Positions 1 to 7,655 of a stretch of 64,000 nt of DNA are shown one piece after another. A program made the translations under genes and the position numbers. Below the pieces are notes generated by a model. The model worked only from the letters and a program-made list of their open reading frames with translations. It ran no database searches and was not told the origin of the DNA. This DNA is from Streptomyces coacervatus (lineage in GTDB: Bacteria > Actinomycetota > Actinomycetes > Streptomycetales > Streptomycetaceae), in the NCBI RefSeq assembly GCF_029223485.1, contig NZ_JARHTP010000022.1, positions 120,656 through 184,655 on the forward strand, read 5' to 3'. Each line of letters begins with the position of its first letter. Position 1 is the first letter of the stretch.

Positions 1-314
1 GCGGCGTAGAAGGCGAAGACCCCGCTGATCCAGGTGAGGGCGAAGGCCAGGGCCCAGCGGACGACGTAGTACGCCGTCCCGGTCCGGGACGGCGTCCGGC
101 GGCGGTCGCCGCGGCGGAGGCGGGTGGAGTGCCACCAGAGCTGGAGCCCGACCGCGGCGGCGATCAGGAACCAGGCGGTGTACCACGTGGCCGCACTGGT
201 CCCCGCACCGGCCGAGGCGACCCCGAGGACGACGCTGATGCCGAGCAGCCCGTAGGGCCCCCAGGTGTGCAACTGGTCCCAGCGCCGGTCGATCCGGCTG
301 TCCGCGACGGTCAT
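1..314 (-). CDS. Sensor histidine kinase, N-terminal part (cut by window edge)
   Basis: Only the first 104 codons are visible; the gene runs off the left end. The translation begins MTVADSRIDRRWDQLHTWGP and contains at least three hydrophobic segments (about residues 18-38, 42-58 and 86-104) separated by a short basic loop. No catalytic domain is inside the window. The kinase call is inferred from context: an ABC-2 ATPase and permease followed at 25 nt on the same strand by a multi-pass protein of this type is the usual Streptomyces order ABC exporter, sensor kinase, response regulator. A different membrane protein cannot be excluded. The ATG is directly preceded by GGGGAG, which is closer than usual for a ribosome binding site. 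Confidence 0.5.
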   Translation of the reverse strand, partial: MTVADSRIDRRWDQLHTWGPYGLLGISVVLGVASAGAGTSAATWYTAWFLIAAAVGLQLWWHSTRLRRGDRRRTPSRTGTAYYVVRWALAFALTWISGVFAFYA

Positions 315-339
315 CTCCCCAGTCTGCACGGCCGGCCGC

Positions 340-1074
340 CTACTCCCAGCGGAACCAGCGGCTCGCGGCCCCGGTCAGCAGCAGGATCCACATCGCCAGC
401 ACGCCCAGGTGCCCCCAGCCCGGCCAGTGCCCGGCCGCGGCCTGGTTCAGGGCCTGCGCGGCCGCTCCGAAGGGCGTGTATCCGACGATCCGGGCCATCA
501 GGTGCGGCATGGCCTGCGTCGGCAGCCACACTCCCGCGCAGAACATCGACGGGAAGAAGACGGCCGAGCCGATCGCGCCCGCGATCTTCGTCGTACGGGA
601 CAGCGCCGACACCACCGATCCGAGAGCGAGGGCGACCAGGACGGCCAGCAGCAGGGCGAGGACGTATCCGAAGGGCTGTTTGGGCAGTCGTACGTCGAAG
701 CCGAGGCGCCCCACCGCGAGGGAGAGCAGCGCCGATGCGAGGGCGGCTCCGCCGTACACCAGCATCTGCGCGGACAGCAGGGTGGACGGGCGGACCGGTG
801 TGGTGGCCATCCGGCGCAGGATGCCGCGCTCGCGGTAGCCGGTGAGGGTCTGCGGCATCGACTGCAGTCCGCCGACGATCATGCCGAGCAGGACGGCGAC
901 CGGGACGTAGACGTCGATGGTGCGCAGACCGCCGAGGTCGCCGTGGTGGTCCCGGAAGGACGGGATGGAGCCGAGGATGACGAGGAGGAGGGTCGGGAAG
1001 AGCAGGATCCAGAAGAGGGCGCCGGGTTCGCGGCGGAACAGGCGGATCTCGGTCTTCAGTACGGCGGTGCTCAT
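340..1074 (-). CDS. ABC-2 type permease of a drug-type exporter
   Basis: This 244-residue integral membrane protein has about six hydrophobic segments: one after the N-terminal basic stretch, then four between residues about 60 and 200, and one near the C-terminus. It has the ABC-2 fold order, including the loop YRERGILRRMATTPVRPSTL that couples to the ATPase in this family. It would form the membrane pore of an efflux pump with the ATPase encoded just upstream. Its ATG overlaps the ATPase stop by 4 nt (positions 1071-1074), so the two are translationally coupled. The substrate cannot be told from sequence; relatives export daunorubicin-like drugs or peptides. The downstream membrane kinase suggests inducible expression. 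Confidence 0.88.
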   Translation of the reverse strand: MSTAVLKTEIRLFRREPGALFWILLFPTLLLVILGSIPSFRDHHGDLGGLRTIDVYVPVAVLLGMIVGGLQSMPQTLTGYRERGILRRMATTPVRPSTLLSAQMLVYGGAALASALLSLAVGRLGFDVRLPKQPFGYVLALLLAVLVALALGSVVSALSRTTKIAGAIGSAVFFPSMFCAGVWLPTQAMPHLMARIVGYTPFGAAAQALNQAAAGHWPGWGHLGVLAMWILLLTGAASRWFRWE

Positions 1075-1976
1075 GCGGTTGCCTCCTTCGTCAGGTCGAG
1101 GAACGCGTCGTCGAGCGTGGCGTCCACGACGCGGAGCTGGTGGGCGGTGATGCGGTGGCGGGCGAGGAGGGTGATGACGGCGTTGACCGTCTCGTCGGTG
1201 CCGGAGAGGGTGATACGGCCGTCCTTGTGCTCGATCGAGGCGAGCGCGGGAAGCGCGTTGAGGTCACGGTCGTCCAGTGGTGCGGACGGGGTGAAGCTGA
1301 TGACGGTGGCTCCCGCCGAGCGCCGGATGAGGCCCGCCGGGGTGTCCAGGGCGGCCACCCGTCCCTTGTCGATCACGGCGATCCGGTCGCACAGGCGCTG
1401 CGCCTCCTCCATGAAGTGGGTGACGAGAAGGACCGTCACCCCGCCTGCCCGGACGTCCTCGATCAGCTGCCAGGTGTCCCGACGGGCCCGCGGGTCCAGA
1501 CCGGTCGTCAGCTCGTCCAGGACGACGACCCGCGGGTTGCCGATCAGGGCGAGCGCGATGAACAGGCGCTGCTTCTGGCCGCCGGAGAGCTTGGCGAACC
1601 GGGTGGTCAACTTGGCGGTCAGGCCGAGGCGTTCGGCGAGCGGCGCCCAGTCGAGCGGGCTCGGGTAGAAGGAGGCGTACAGCTCCAGGGCTTCTCGGAC
1701 GGTGAGCTTGGCCTGCAGTTCGCTCTCCTGGAGCTGGGCACCCAGGACGCGCGCCACGCGTGCGTGGTCGGCGACGGGGTCGAGGCCGGTGACGCGGACG
1801 TGGCCGGCGTCGGGGACCCTGAGCCCCTCGACGCACTCGACGGTGGTGGTCTTGCCGGCGCCGTTCGGGCCGAGGATCCCGAAGATCTCGCCCTCCTCGA
1901 CGGCGAAGGAGACACCGTCGACGACGGGCCGGCCGTCGTAGGACTTGCGCAGTTCGGTGACTTCGATGACGGGCAT
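1071..1976 (-). CDS. ABC transporter ATP-binding protein (DrrA-like)
   Basis: This 301-residue ATPase energises the permease at 340-1074. Walker A is GPNGAGKTT (about residues 36-44), the signature is LSGGQKQR, Walker B is VVVLDELTTGLD and the switch histidine is in VTHFMEEA. The long C-terminal region after the nucleotide domain (about residues 210-301) is typical of drug-resistance ATPases of the DrrA/CcmA type. I start at 1976 (MPVIEVTELRKSYDG) because the conserved domain begins there; an in-frame ATG 12 codons further upstream adds only a proline-rich run with no family similarity. No strong Shine-Dalgarno precedes the chosen start. First gene of a minus-strand operon: ATPase, permease, sensor kinase. 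Confidence 0.9.
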   Translation of the reverse strand: MPVIEVTELRKSYDGRPVVDGVSFAVEEGEIFGILGPNGAGKTTTVECVEGLRVPDAGHVRVTGLDPVADHARVARVLGAQLQESELQAKLTVREALELYASFYPSPLDWAPLAERLGLTAKLTTRFAKLSGGQKQRLFIALALIGNPRVVVLDELTTGLDPRARRDTWQLIEDVRAGGVTVLLVTHFMEEAQRLCDRIAVIDKGRVAALDTPAGLIRRSAGATVISFTPSAPLDDRDLNALPALASIEHKDGRITLSGTDETVNAVITLLARHRITAHQLRVVDATLDDAFLDLTKEATA

Positions 1977-2181
1977 GGGTTCAGAGTCGCGGGGAGGCGG
2001 TGGGCGCCACATCGGCCGTCACGCTCGAAGAGACATCGACCGATCGGTTGATGCGCGGCTACGACCCCTGCTGCCGCGGCGTCCGACCCCTCGAACGCGC
2101 AGGTCGTAGGACCAGCGGCCGATTCGGGTCCGGCCAAAACTCGGTGGGCGTTGTCAGTGCCGGTCCGTAGGCTCACAGACG

Positions 2182-3990
2182 ATGCCCACGACACGTGCAA
2201 CCACCAAGGAACCCCCGAAGACCGGCGACCGATCCGCCGTACGCACGCTGCTGCGCCTGTGGCCGTACGTACGGCCCGTGCGGGTGCGGCTGTTCACCGC
2301 CGCGTTCGTCGCCGTGCTCGCCTCGTGCACGGGGCTCGTGATCCCGCTTGTCCTGAAGTGGATGGTCGACGGGCCGGTCGCGGACCGGGATCCGGCGGGC
2401 GTGTGGCTCGGGGCGCTGTACCTGCTGCTCCTCGGGCTCGCGGAGGCGCTGCTGTTCGGGCTGCGGCGGTGGCTGGTGGCGCGGCCGCTCTCCGGCATCG
2501 AGGCGGGGATGCGGGCGGATCTGTACCGGCATCTGCAGCGGCTGCCGGTCGCCTTCCACGACCGGTGGGCGTCGGGGCAGCTGCTGTCGCGGGGCACGAC
2601 GGATCTGATGCTGCTGCGTATGTTCCTCGCCTTTCCACTGACGTTCCTGCTGGTCAACGGGGTGACGATTCTCGTCGGCGTGGTGATCATGCTGCTGCAG
2701 GACTGGACGCTCGGGCTGGTGATCCTGGGGCCGGCCGTCCCCGTGATGGTCACCTGCCTGATCTTCGAGAGGCGGTACGCCCATGTGGCGCGGCTCGCGC
2801 AGGACCAGGTCGGCGATCTGACGACGGTCGTCGAGGAGAGCGTGCTCGGGATCCGGATCATCAAGGGGTTCGGGCGGCACCGCAGCCAGGCGCGGGCGTT
2901 CCGGGAGCTGTCGCGGACGCTGCGGGGGACGGAGCTGCGGAAGGCTCGGCTGCTCGCCACGATCTGGGGGGTCATTGTGACGCTGCCGGAGGTGGCTATT
3001 GGGGCGGCGTTGGTGCTGGGGGCGGTGCAGGTTGCCGATGGTTCGCTGTCCGCGGGGACGTTGGTGGCCTTCTTGTCGACGGCGCTTGCTCTGCGGTGGC
3101 CGGTGGATTCCATCGGGTTCTTGCTTGCGATGAGCCAGGAGGCGGCGACCGCCACGGAGCGGTACTTCGAGGTAATGGACGAGGCCCCTGAGGAGCCGAC
3201 CGCTGTACCAAGCACCGACTCAACTGGCGGGAAGGACAACGGACTTCGGTTTCACGACGTGCGTTTCCGCTACCCCGACGCCCCCTACGACTCCCCTCCC
3301 GTCCTCGACCGCATAGACCTCCACATCCGCCCCGGCGAGTCCATGGCTCTGGTGGGCGCCACTGGCAGCGGCAAGACGACCCTCACTGCTCTCGTGCCCC
3401 GTCTCCACGAGGTCACGTCCGGCCGGATAACCCTGGACGGTGAGGACATCACCGCGATGTCCCGGGAAGCGCTGCGCGCCCTCGTCGCCGTCGCCTTCGA
3501 GGAGCCCACGCTCTTCTCCGCGAGCGTCGGGGACAACGTGCTCATGGGAGCCGCCGACAGTGCGGGTGCCGCCGAGCTGAATCGGGCGCTCTCCGTTGCG
3601 CAGGCCGACTTCGCGCATGCGTTGCCTCAGGGGACGGACACCCAGGTCGGCGAGCAGGGCCTCAGTCTCTCCGGTGGGCAGCGGCAGCGGCTGGCGCTGG
3701 CGCGGGCCGTCGTGGGAAGACCCAGGTTCCTCGTTCTGGACGACCCCTTGTCCGCCCTCGACGTGCACACCGAGGCCGCTGTCGAGGCCGCCCTGCGGGA
3801 CGTCCTCGCGGACACCACGGCGCTGATCGTGGCCCACCGCCCGTCCACTGTGCTGCTCGCCGACCGCGTCGCGCTGCTCTCCCGCGGCCGGATCACCGCC
3901 GTCGGCACACACCACGAACTGCTGCGCTCGAACGCCGAGTACGCCCACCTCATGTCCGGTACCGGGGAAGCGGAGGAAGACGACCGATGA
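2182..3990 (+). CDS. ABC half-exporter, degenerate-site subunit of pair 1
   Basis: A 602-residue type IV ABC exporter half: six-helix transmembrane domain (about residues 35-325) followed by a nucleotide-binding domain. Walker A is GATGSGKTT, the signature is LSLSGGQRQR and the switch His is in IVAHRPST. Two catalytic positions deviate: the Q-loop glutamine is Glu (FEEPTLFS) and the Walker B catalytic Glu is Asp (LVLDDPLSALD). Such changes mark the non-hydrolysing site of heterodimeric exporters, so it should pair with the next gene, with which it overlaps by 4 nt (ATGA at 3987). The start follows only a weak ribosome binding site. Substrate unknown. It begins a four-gene run in the same direction. 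Confidence 0.9.
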   Translation: MPTTRATTKEPPKTGDRSAVRTLLRLWPYVRPVRVRLFTAAFVAVLASCTGLVIPLVLKWMVDGPVADRDPAGVWLGALYLLLLGLAEALLFGLRRWLVARPLSGIEAGMRADLYRHLQRLPVAFHDRWASGQLLSRGTTDLMLLRMFLAFPLTFLLVNGVTILVGVVIMLLQDWTLGLVILGPAVPVMVTCLIFERRYAHVARLAQDQVGDLTTVVEESVLGIRIIKGFGRHRSQARAFRELSRTLRGTELRKARLLATIWGVIVTLPEVAIGAALVLGAVQVADGSLSAGTLVAFLSTALALRWPVDSIGFLLAMSQEAATATERYFEVMDEAPEEPTAVPSTDSTGGKDNGLRFHDVRFRYPDAPYDSPPVLDRIDLHIRPGESMALVGATGSGKTTLTALVPRLHEVTSGRITLDGEDITAMSREALRALVAVAFEEPTLFSASVGDNVLMGAADSAGAAELNRALSVAQADFAHALPQGTDTQVGEQGLSLSGGQRQRLALARAVVGRPRFLVLDDPLSALDVHTEAAVEAALRDVLADTTALIVAHRPSTVLLADRVALLSRGRITAVGTHHELLRSNAEYAHLMSGTGEAEEDDR

Positions 3991-5846
3991 CGGCCCCCAC
4001 CACCTCCCTGCCCACGGCGGACGACGAGCCGGACCTCCCCCGCCTCAAGGACTCCGCCGACCCCTTCGACCACGACGTCCTGCCCACTCCCCCGGGCGCC
4101 ACCGCCGGCCTGCTGCGCTCCCTGCTCGTCCCCATGAAGGCCCGTGTCGCCGTCACCACGCTTCTGCTGCTGCTCCAGCAGGCGGCGGTCCAGGCGGGCC
4201 CGCTGCTGGTGGCGTATGCGATCGACCGGGCCGTACCGGCGTTCCGGGACCACGACCGCGGCCCGCTGATCGCGGTGGCCGTGGCCTATCTGCTGTGCGC
4301 GCTGGTCTCCGGCGGGCTGCAGTACGCGTTCATCAGCGCCTCCGCCCGCGTCAGCCAGGACGTGCTGCTCGATCTGCGCGGCCGCATCTTCAGGCATGCG
4401 CAGGCGCTGAGCATCGACTTCCACGAGCGCTACACCTCGGGCCGGCTGATCTCGCGGTCGACGGCGGACGTGGAGTCGTTGCGGGAGCTGCTCAACGAGG
4501 GGCTGCAGGAACTCATCACGGTCGTCCTGTCCTTCGTCTACATCTCCGCGATGCTGCTCTGGCTCGACCTGGGGCTCGGCGCCCTCGCGGTGGCGTCCTT
4601 CGTGCCGCTGTACCTGCTCGTACGGGTCTACCAGCGGCGCGCGGTACGGGTGTACCGGGTGCGGTCCACGGCCACCGCGGCCGTCATCGTCAAGTTCGTC
4701 GAGACCATGAACGGCATCCGCCCGGTGCGCGCCTTCCGCCGCGAGGCCGCCAACGACGCCGACTTCCGGGTGCTCAACAAGCGCCACGAGCGGGTCAACG
4801 GCGACGCGATGCTGGAGATGGCCCGGTATGTCGTCGGCTCCCGGCTGGTCGCCAACACGGCCGTCGCGCTGATCGTGCTGTGGGGCGCATACCGGGTGGC
4901 GGGCGGCTCGCTGGAGCTGGGCGTGCTGGCGGCCGCCGTCCTGTACCTGCGCCGCCTCTACGACCCCATCGACCGGCTCGGCATGTTCCTGAACTCGTAC
5001 CAGTCGGCGGCGGCCTCACTGGAGAAGATCGCCGGGCTGCTGGCCCAGACGCCGTCCGTGCCTGAGCCGTCAACTCCCCTGGAACTTCCGGCACTTGAGA
5101 GCGAGCACCCGGGCCGCGAGGTCGTCTTCGACGGCGTTCGCTTCGGCTATCGCACCGGCGGCGAGGTGCTGCCGGCCTTCGATCTCACGATCCCGGCCGG
5201 GCAGACGGTCGCGGTCGTCGGCTCGACGGGCGCCGGCAAGTCGACGCTCGCCAAGCTGCTGGCCCGCTTCTACGACCCGTCCGACGGCCGGGTCCTGCTG
5301 GACGGCGTCGACCTGCGCGAGCTGGCCGTGCCCGAGTTGCGGCGCGGGGTGGTGATGGTGACGCAGGAGGCGTTCCTGTTCTCCGGCACGGTCGCCGAGA
5401 ACATAGCCATCGGCCGCCCCGACGCGACCCGCGAGCAGATCGAGCAGGCCGCGAAGGCGATCGGTGCGCACGAGTTCATCAGCGCACTGCCCGACGGGTA
5501 CGACACGGACGTACGCAAAAGAGGCGGCCGTATCTCCGCGGGCCAGCGCCAACTCGTGGCCTTCGCCCGGGCGTTGCTCGCCGACCCGGCCGTGCTGATC
5601 CTCGACGAGGCGACCAGCTCGCTGGACGTCCCGGGCGAACGGGCCGTGCAGCGAGCGATGCTGACGGTCCTGCGCGGCCGTACGGCGGTCGTCATCGCGC
5701 ACCGGCTGTCGACCGTCGAGATCGCGGACCGGGTGCTGGTCATGGAGCACGGGAGGATCGTGGAGGACGGCAGCCCGGCCGAACTCATCGCCGGGACGGG
5801 GCGGTTCGCGGATCTGCACCGTGCGTGGCGGGACAGTCTGGCGTAG
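3987..5846 (+). CDS. ABC half-exporter, catalytic subunit of pair 1
   Basis: This 619-residue exporter half has an N-terminal extension of about 50 residues, six membrane helices and a C-terminal ATPase. Walker A is GSTGAGKST, the Q-loop is VTQEAFLFS, Walker B is LILDEATSSLD and the H-loop is VIAHRLST, all canonical. The signature reads RISAGQRQ instead of LSGGQ. In a heterodimer the Walker motifs of one subunit face the signature of the other, so this subunit would supply the Walker motifs of the active site and its altered signature would face the degenerate site of the upstream partner. It is translationally coupled to that partner, and the next gene starts 24 nt downstream. Confidence 0.9.
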   Translation: MTAPTTSLPTADDEPDLPRLKDSADPFDHDVLPTPPGATAGLLRSLLVPMKARVAVTTLLLLLQQAAVQAGPLLVAYAIDRAVPAFRDHDRGPLIAVAVAYLLCALVSGGLQYAFISASARVSQDVLLDLRGRIFRHAQALSIDFHERYTSGRLISRSTADVESLRELLNEGLQELITVVLSFVYISAMLLWLDLGLGALAVASFVPLYLLVRVYQRRAVRVYRVRSTATAAVIVKFVETMNGIRPVRAFRREAANDADFRVLNKRHERVNGDAMLEMARYVVGSRLVANTAVALIVLWGAYRVAGGSLELGVLAAAVLYLRRLYDPIDRLGMFLNSYQSAAASLEKIAGLLAQTPSVPEPSTPLELPALESEHPGREVVFDGVRFGYRTGGEVLPAFDLTIPAGQTVAVVGSTGAGKSTLAKLLARFYDPSDGRVLLDGVDLRELAVPELRRGVVMVTQEAFLFSGTVAENIAIGRPDATREQIEQAAKAIGAHEFISALPDGYDTDVRKRGGRISAGQRQLVAFARALLADPAVLILDEATSSLDVPGERAVQRAMLTVLRGRTAVVIAHRLSTVEIADRVLVMEHGRIVEDGSPAELIAGTGRFADLHRAWRDSLA

Positions 5847-5870
5847 CGGACGCAACAGGGACGGGGGCAC

Positions 5871-7655
5871 ATGATCGACGCGTACGAGGATCCCGGGACG
5901 CCCGACTGCCGCGGCGGCCGGCACTTCCTGTGGTGGCTGGTGAAGTGCCAGTGGGGCAGATGTCTCGCCGGGGCGCTGCTCGCCAGTGTGTGGATGGTGC
6001 TGATGGCGGCGGCGCCGTACCTGATGTCCCGGGCGATCGACGACGGGCTCGTGCCGGGCCGCCTGGGCGTCCTGGCCTGGTGGACCGTCGTGCTCTTCGT
6101 GGTCGGCGCGGTCAACGCGTGGCTGAGCATCATGCGCCACCGCACCATGACGCGGGTACGGCTGGACGCCAACTTCCGCACGGTCAAGGTGGTCGTGGGG
6201 CACGCGGTCCGGCTGGGCGCCGCGCTGCCGCGCCGGGCGGGGGCCGGCGAAGTCGTCACGATCGGCGTCGGCGATGTGCTGACGATCGCCCAGTCCCTGA
6301 CCGTCGTCGGCCCCGGGGCCGGCGCCGTGGTCGTCTACGCGGTCGTGGCCGGACTGCTTCTCTCCGTCTCGACGCAGCTGGCCGCGGTGGTCCTCCTCGG
6401 AGTGCCGCTGATCGCGCTGTGCGCCGGGCCGCTGAGCGTACGGCTGCAGGGCGTGGAGACCGAGTACCGGCAACGGCAGGGCGTGCTGACCGCCCGCATC
6501 GGCGACCTCGCGGGCGGCCTGCGCGTGCTCAACGGCCTGGGCGGCAAGGGCCTGTTCGCGGACGCGTTCCGACGCGACTCGCAGCGCCTGCGGGCCCAGG
6601 GCTACCGGGTGGGCTCGGTGGCCAGCTGGATGCAGGCGTTCGGCGTGGGCCTGCCGACACTGTTCCTGGCCCTGGTGACCTGGCTGGCGGCCCGGCTGGC
6701 CGCCCAGGGGGACATCAGCGTGGGCGAGTTGGTGGCGGTGTACGGCTATGTCGCGGTGCTGGTGGGCCCGGTGGCGTTCTTCATCCAGATGACCTACGAA
6801 CTGGGCCGCGGAGTGGTGGCCGCACGTCGGGTCGTACGCCTGCTGGGCCTGGAGCCGGAGCCGGACGAGGGCACACAGCCGGGGCCGGCGGAGCCGTCCG
6901 CCCTGCACGACCCCACCTCGGGCGTACGGGTACTCCCGGGCCGGCTGACCGCCCTGGTCTCCGCCCGCCCTGCCGACACCGAGGCCGTGATGGACCGCCT
7001 CGGACGCTACGCACCATCACAGGCGACCTGGGGCGGCACCCGGCTGGACGCAATCCCGCTGGCAGAGGTCAGGTCACGCATCCTGATGGCCGACAACGAG
7101 TCCCACCTGTTCGCAGCCACCCTGAGCGAAGTACTGGGCGGCCCGGCTTTTGCTTTCAGGGGCGCGGGGAACTGCGCGACCAGCCACGACGAACCCGCAC
7201 ACGCCAGACAACAATCCGAGGCACCCTCAGAGGCGCACCTCACCCAAGCAATACACGCAGCAGCAGCCGACGACATCGTCCAGGGCCTCCCCGAAGGCCT
7301 GGCTTCACTGGTAACCGCAGAAGGGCGAAGCCTCTCCGGCGGCCAACGCCAACGCATCCGCCTGGCCAGGGCACTCGCAGCCGACCCCGAAGTCCTGCTC
7401 GCCGTAGAACCGACTTCGGCGCTGGACGCCCACACGGAGTCCACGGTCGCAGCCCGCCTCCGCGAGGCCCGCGAGGGCCGCACCACACTACTGACCACCA
7501 CCTCCCCCCTGGTCCTCGACCGGATGGACGCCGTCCACTACTTGGTGGACGGCAAGGTCGCAGCGACCGGAACCCACCGGGAACTGCTGGCCCAAGTACC
7601 CGGCTACCAGGCGCTCGTGGCCCGGGACAACGATGCCGAGGAGGTCGTACGGTGA
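5871..7655 (+). CDS. ABC half-exporter with non-functional nucleotide site and inserted repeat (pair 2)
   Basis: This 594-residue protein has the six-helix exporter domain (about residues 30-300) but an eroded ATPase. The Walker A position reads TALVSARPADTEAVMD, with no GxxGxGK. Walker B is LLAVEPTSALD (Asp replaced by Val) and the H-loop histidine is missing (TTLLTTTSPLVL). The signature SLSGGQRQR is intact, so it can still complete the active site of a partner. About 33 extra residues (around 422-455) interrupt the domain after the Q-loop region; they include an in-frame copy of a Streptomyces interspersed repeat (7159-7189). A good ribosome binding site (GGACGGGGG) precedes the ATG. Its GTGA overlap with the next gene implies a heterodimer. 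Confidence 0.85.
   Translation: MIDAYEDPGTPDCRGGRHFLWWLVKCQWGRCLAGALLASVWMVLMAAAPYLMSRAIDDGLVPGRLGVLAWWTVVLFVVGAVNAWLSIMRHRTMTRVRLDANFRTVKVVVGHAVRLGAALPRRAGAGEVVTIGVGDVLTIAQSLTVVGPGAGAVVVYAVVAGLLLSVSTQLAAVVLLGVPLIALCAGPLSVRLQGVETEYRQRQGVLTARIGDLAGGLRVLNGLGGKGLFADAFRRDSQRLRAQGYRVGSVASWMQAFGVGLPTLFLALVTWLAARLAAQGDISVGELVAVYGYVAVLVGPVAFFIQMTYELGRGVVAARRVVRLLGLEPEPDEGTQPGPAEPSALHDPTSGVRVLPGRLTALVSARPADTEAVMDRLGRYAPSQATWGGTRLDAIPLAEVRSRILMADNESHLFAATLSEVLGGPAFAFRGAGNCATSHDEPAHARQQSEAPSEAHLTQAIHAAAADDIVQGLPEGLASLVTAEGRSLSGGQRQRIRLARALAADPEVLLAVEPTSALDAHTESTVAARLREAREGRTTLLTTTSPLVLDRMDAVHYLVDGKVAATGTHRELLAQVPGYQALVARDNDAEEVVR
7159..7189 (+). repeat. Interspersed 31-bp Streptomyces repeat, copy 1 (inside a gene)
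   Basis: A 31-bp stretch beginning GGGGCGCGGGGAACTGCGCG is identical to positions 31945-31975. I know this motif as a frequent intergenic repeat of Streptomyces genomes. Here it lies within the ATPase domain of an ABC half-exporter, read in frame as part of FRGAGNCATSHDE, and is preceded by the TTTGCTTTCA flank often seen with it. Confidence 0.85.
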
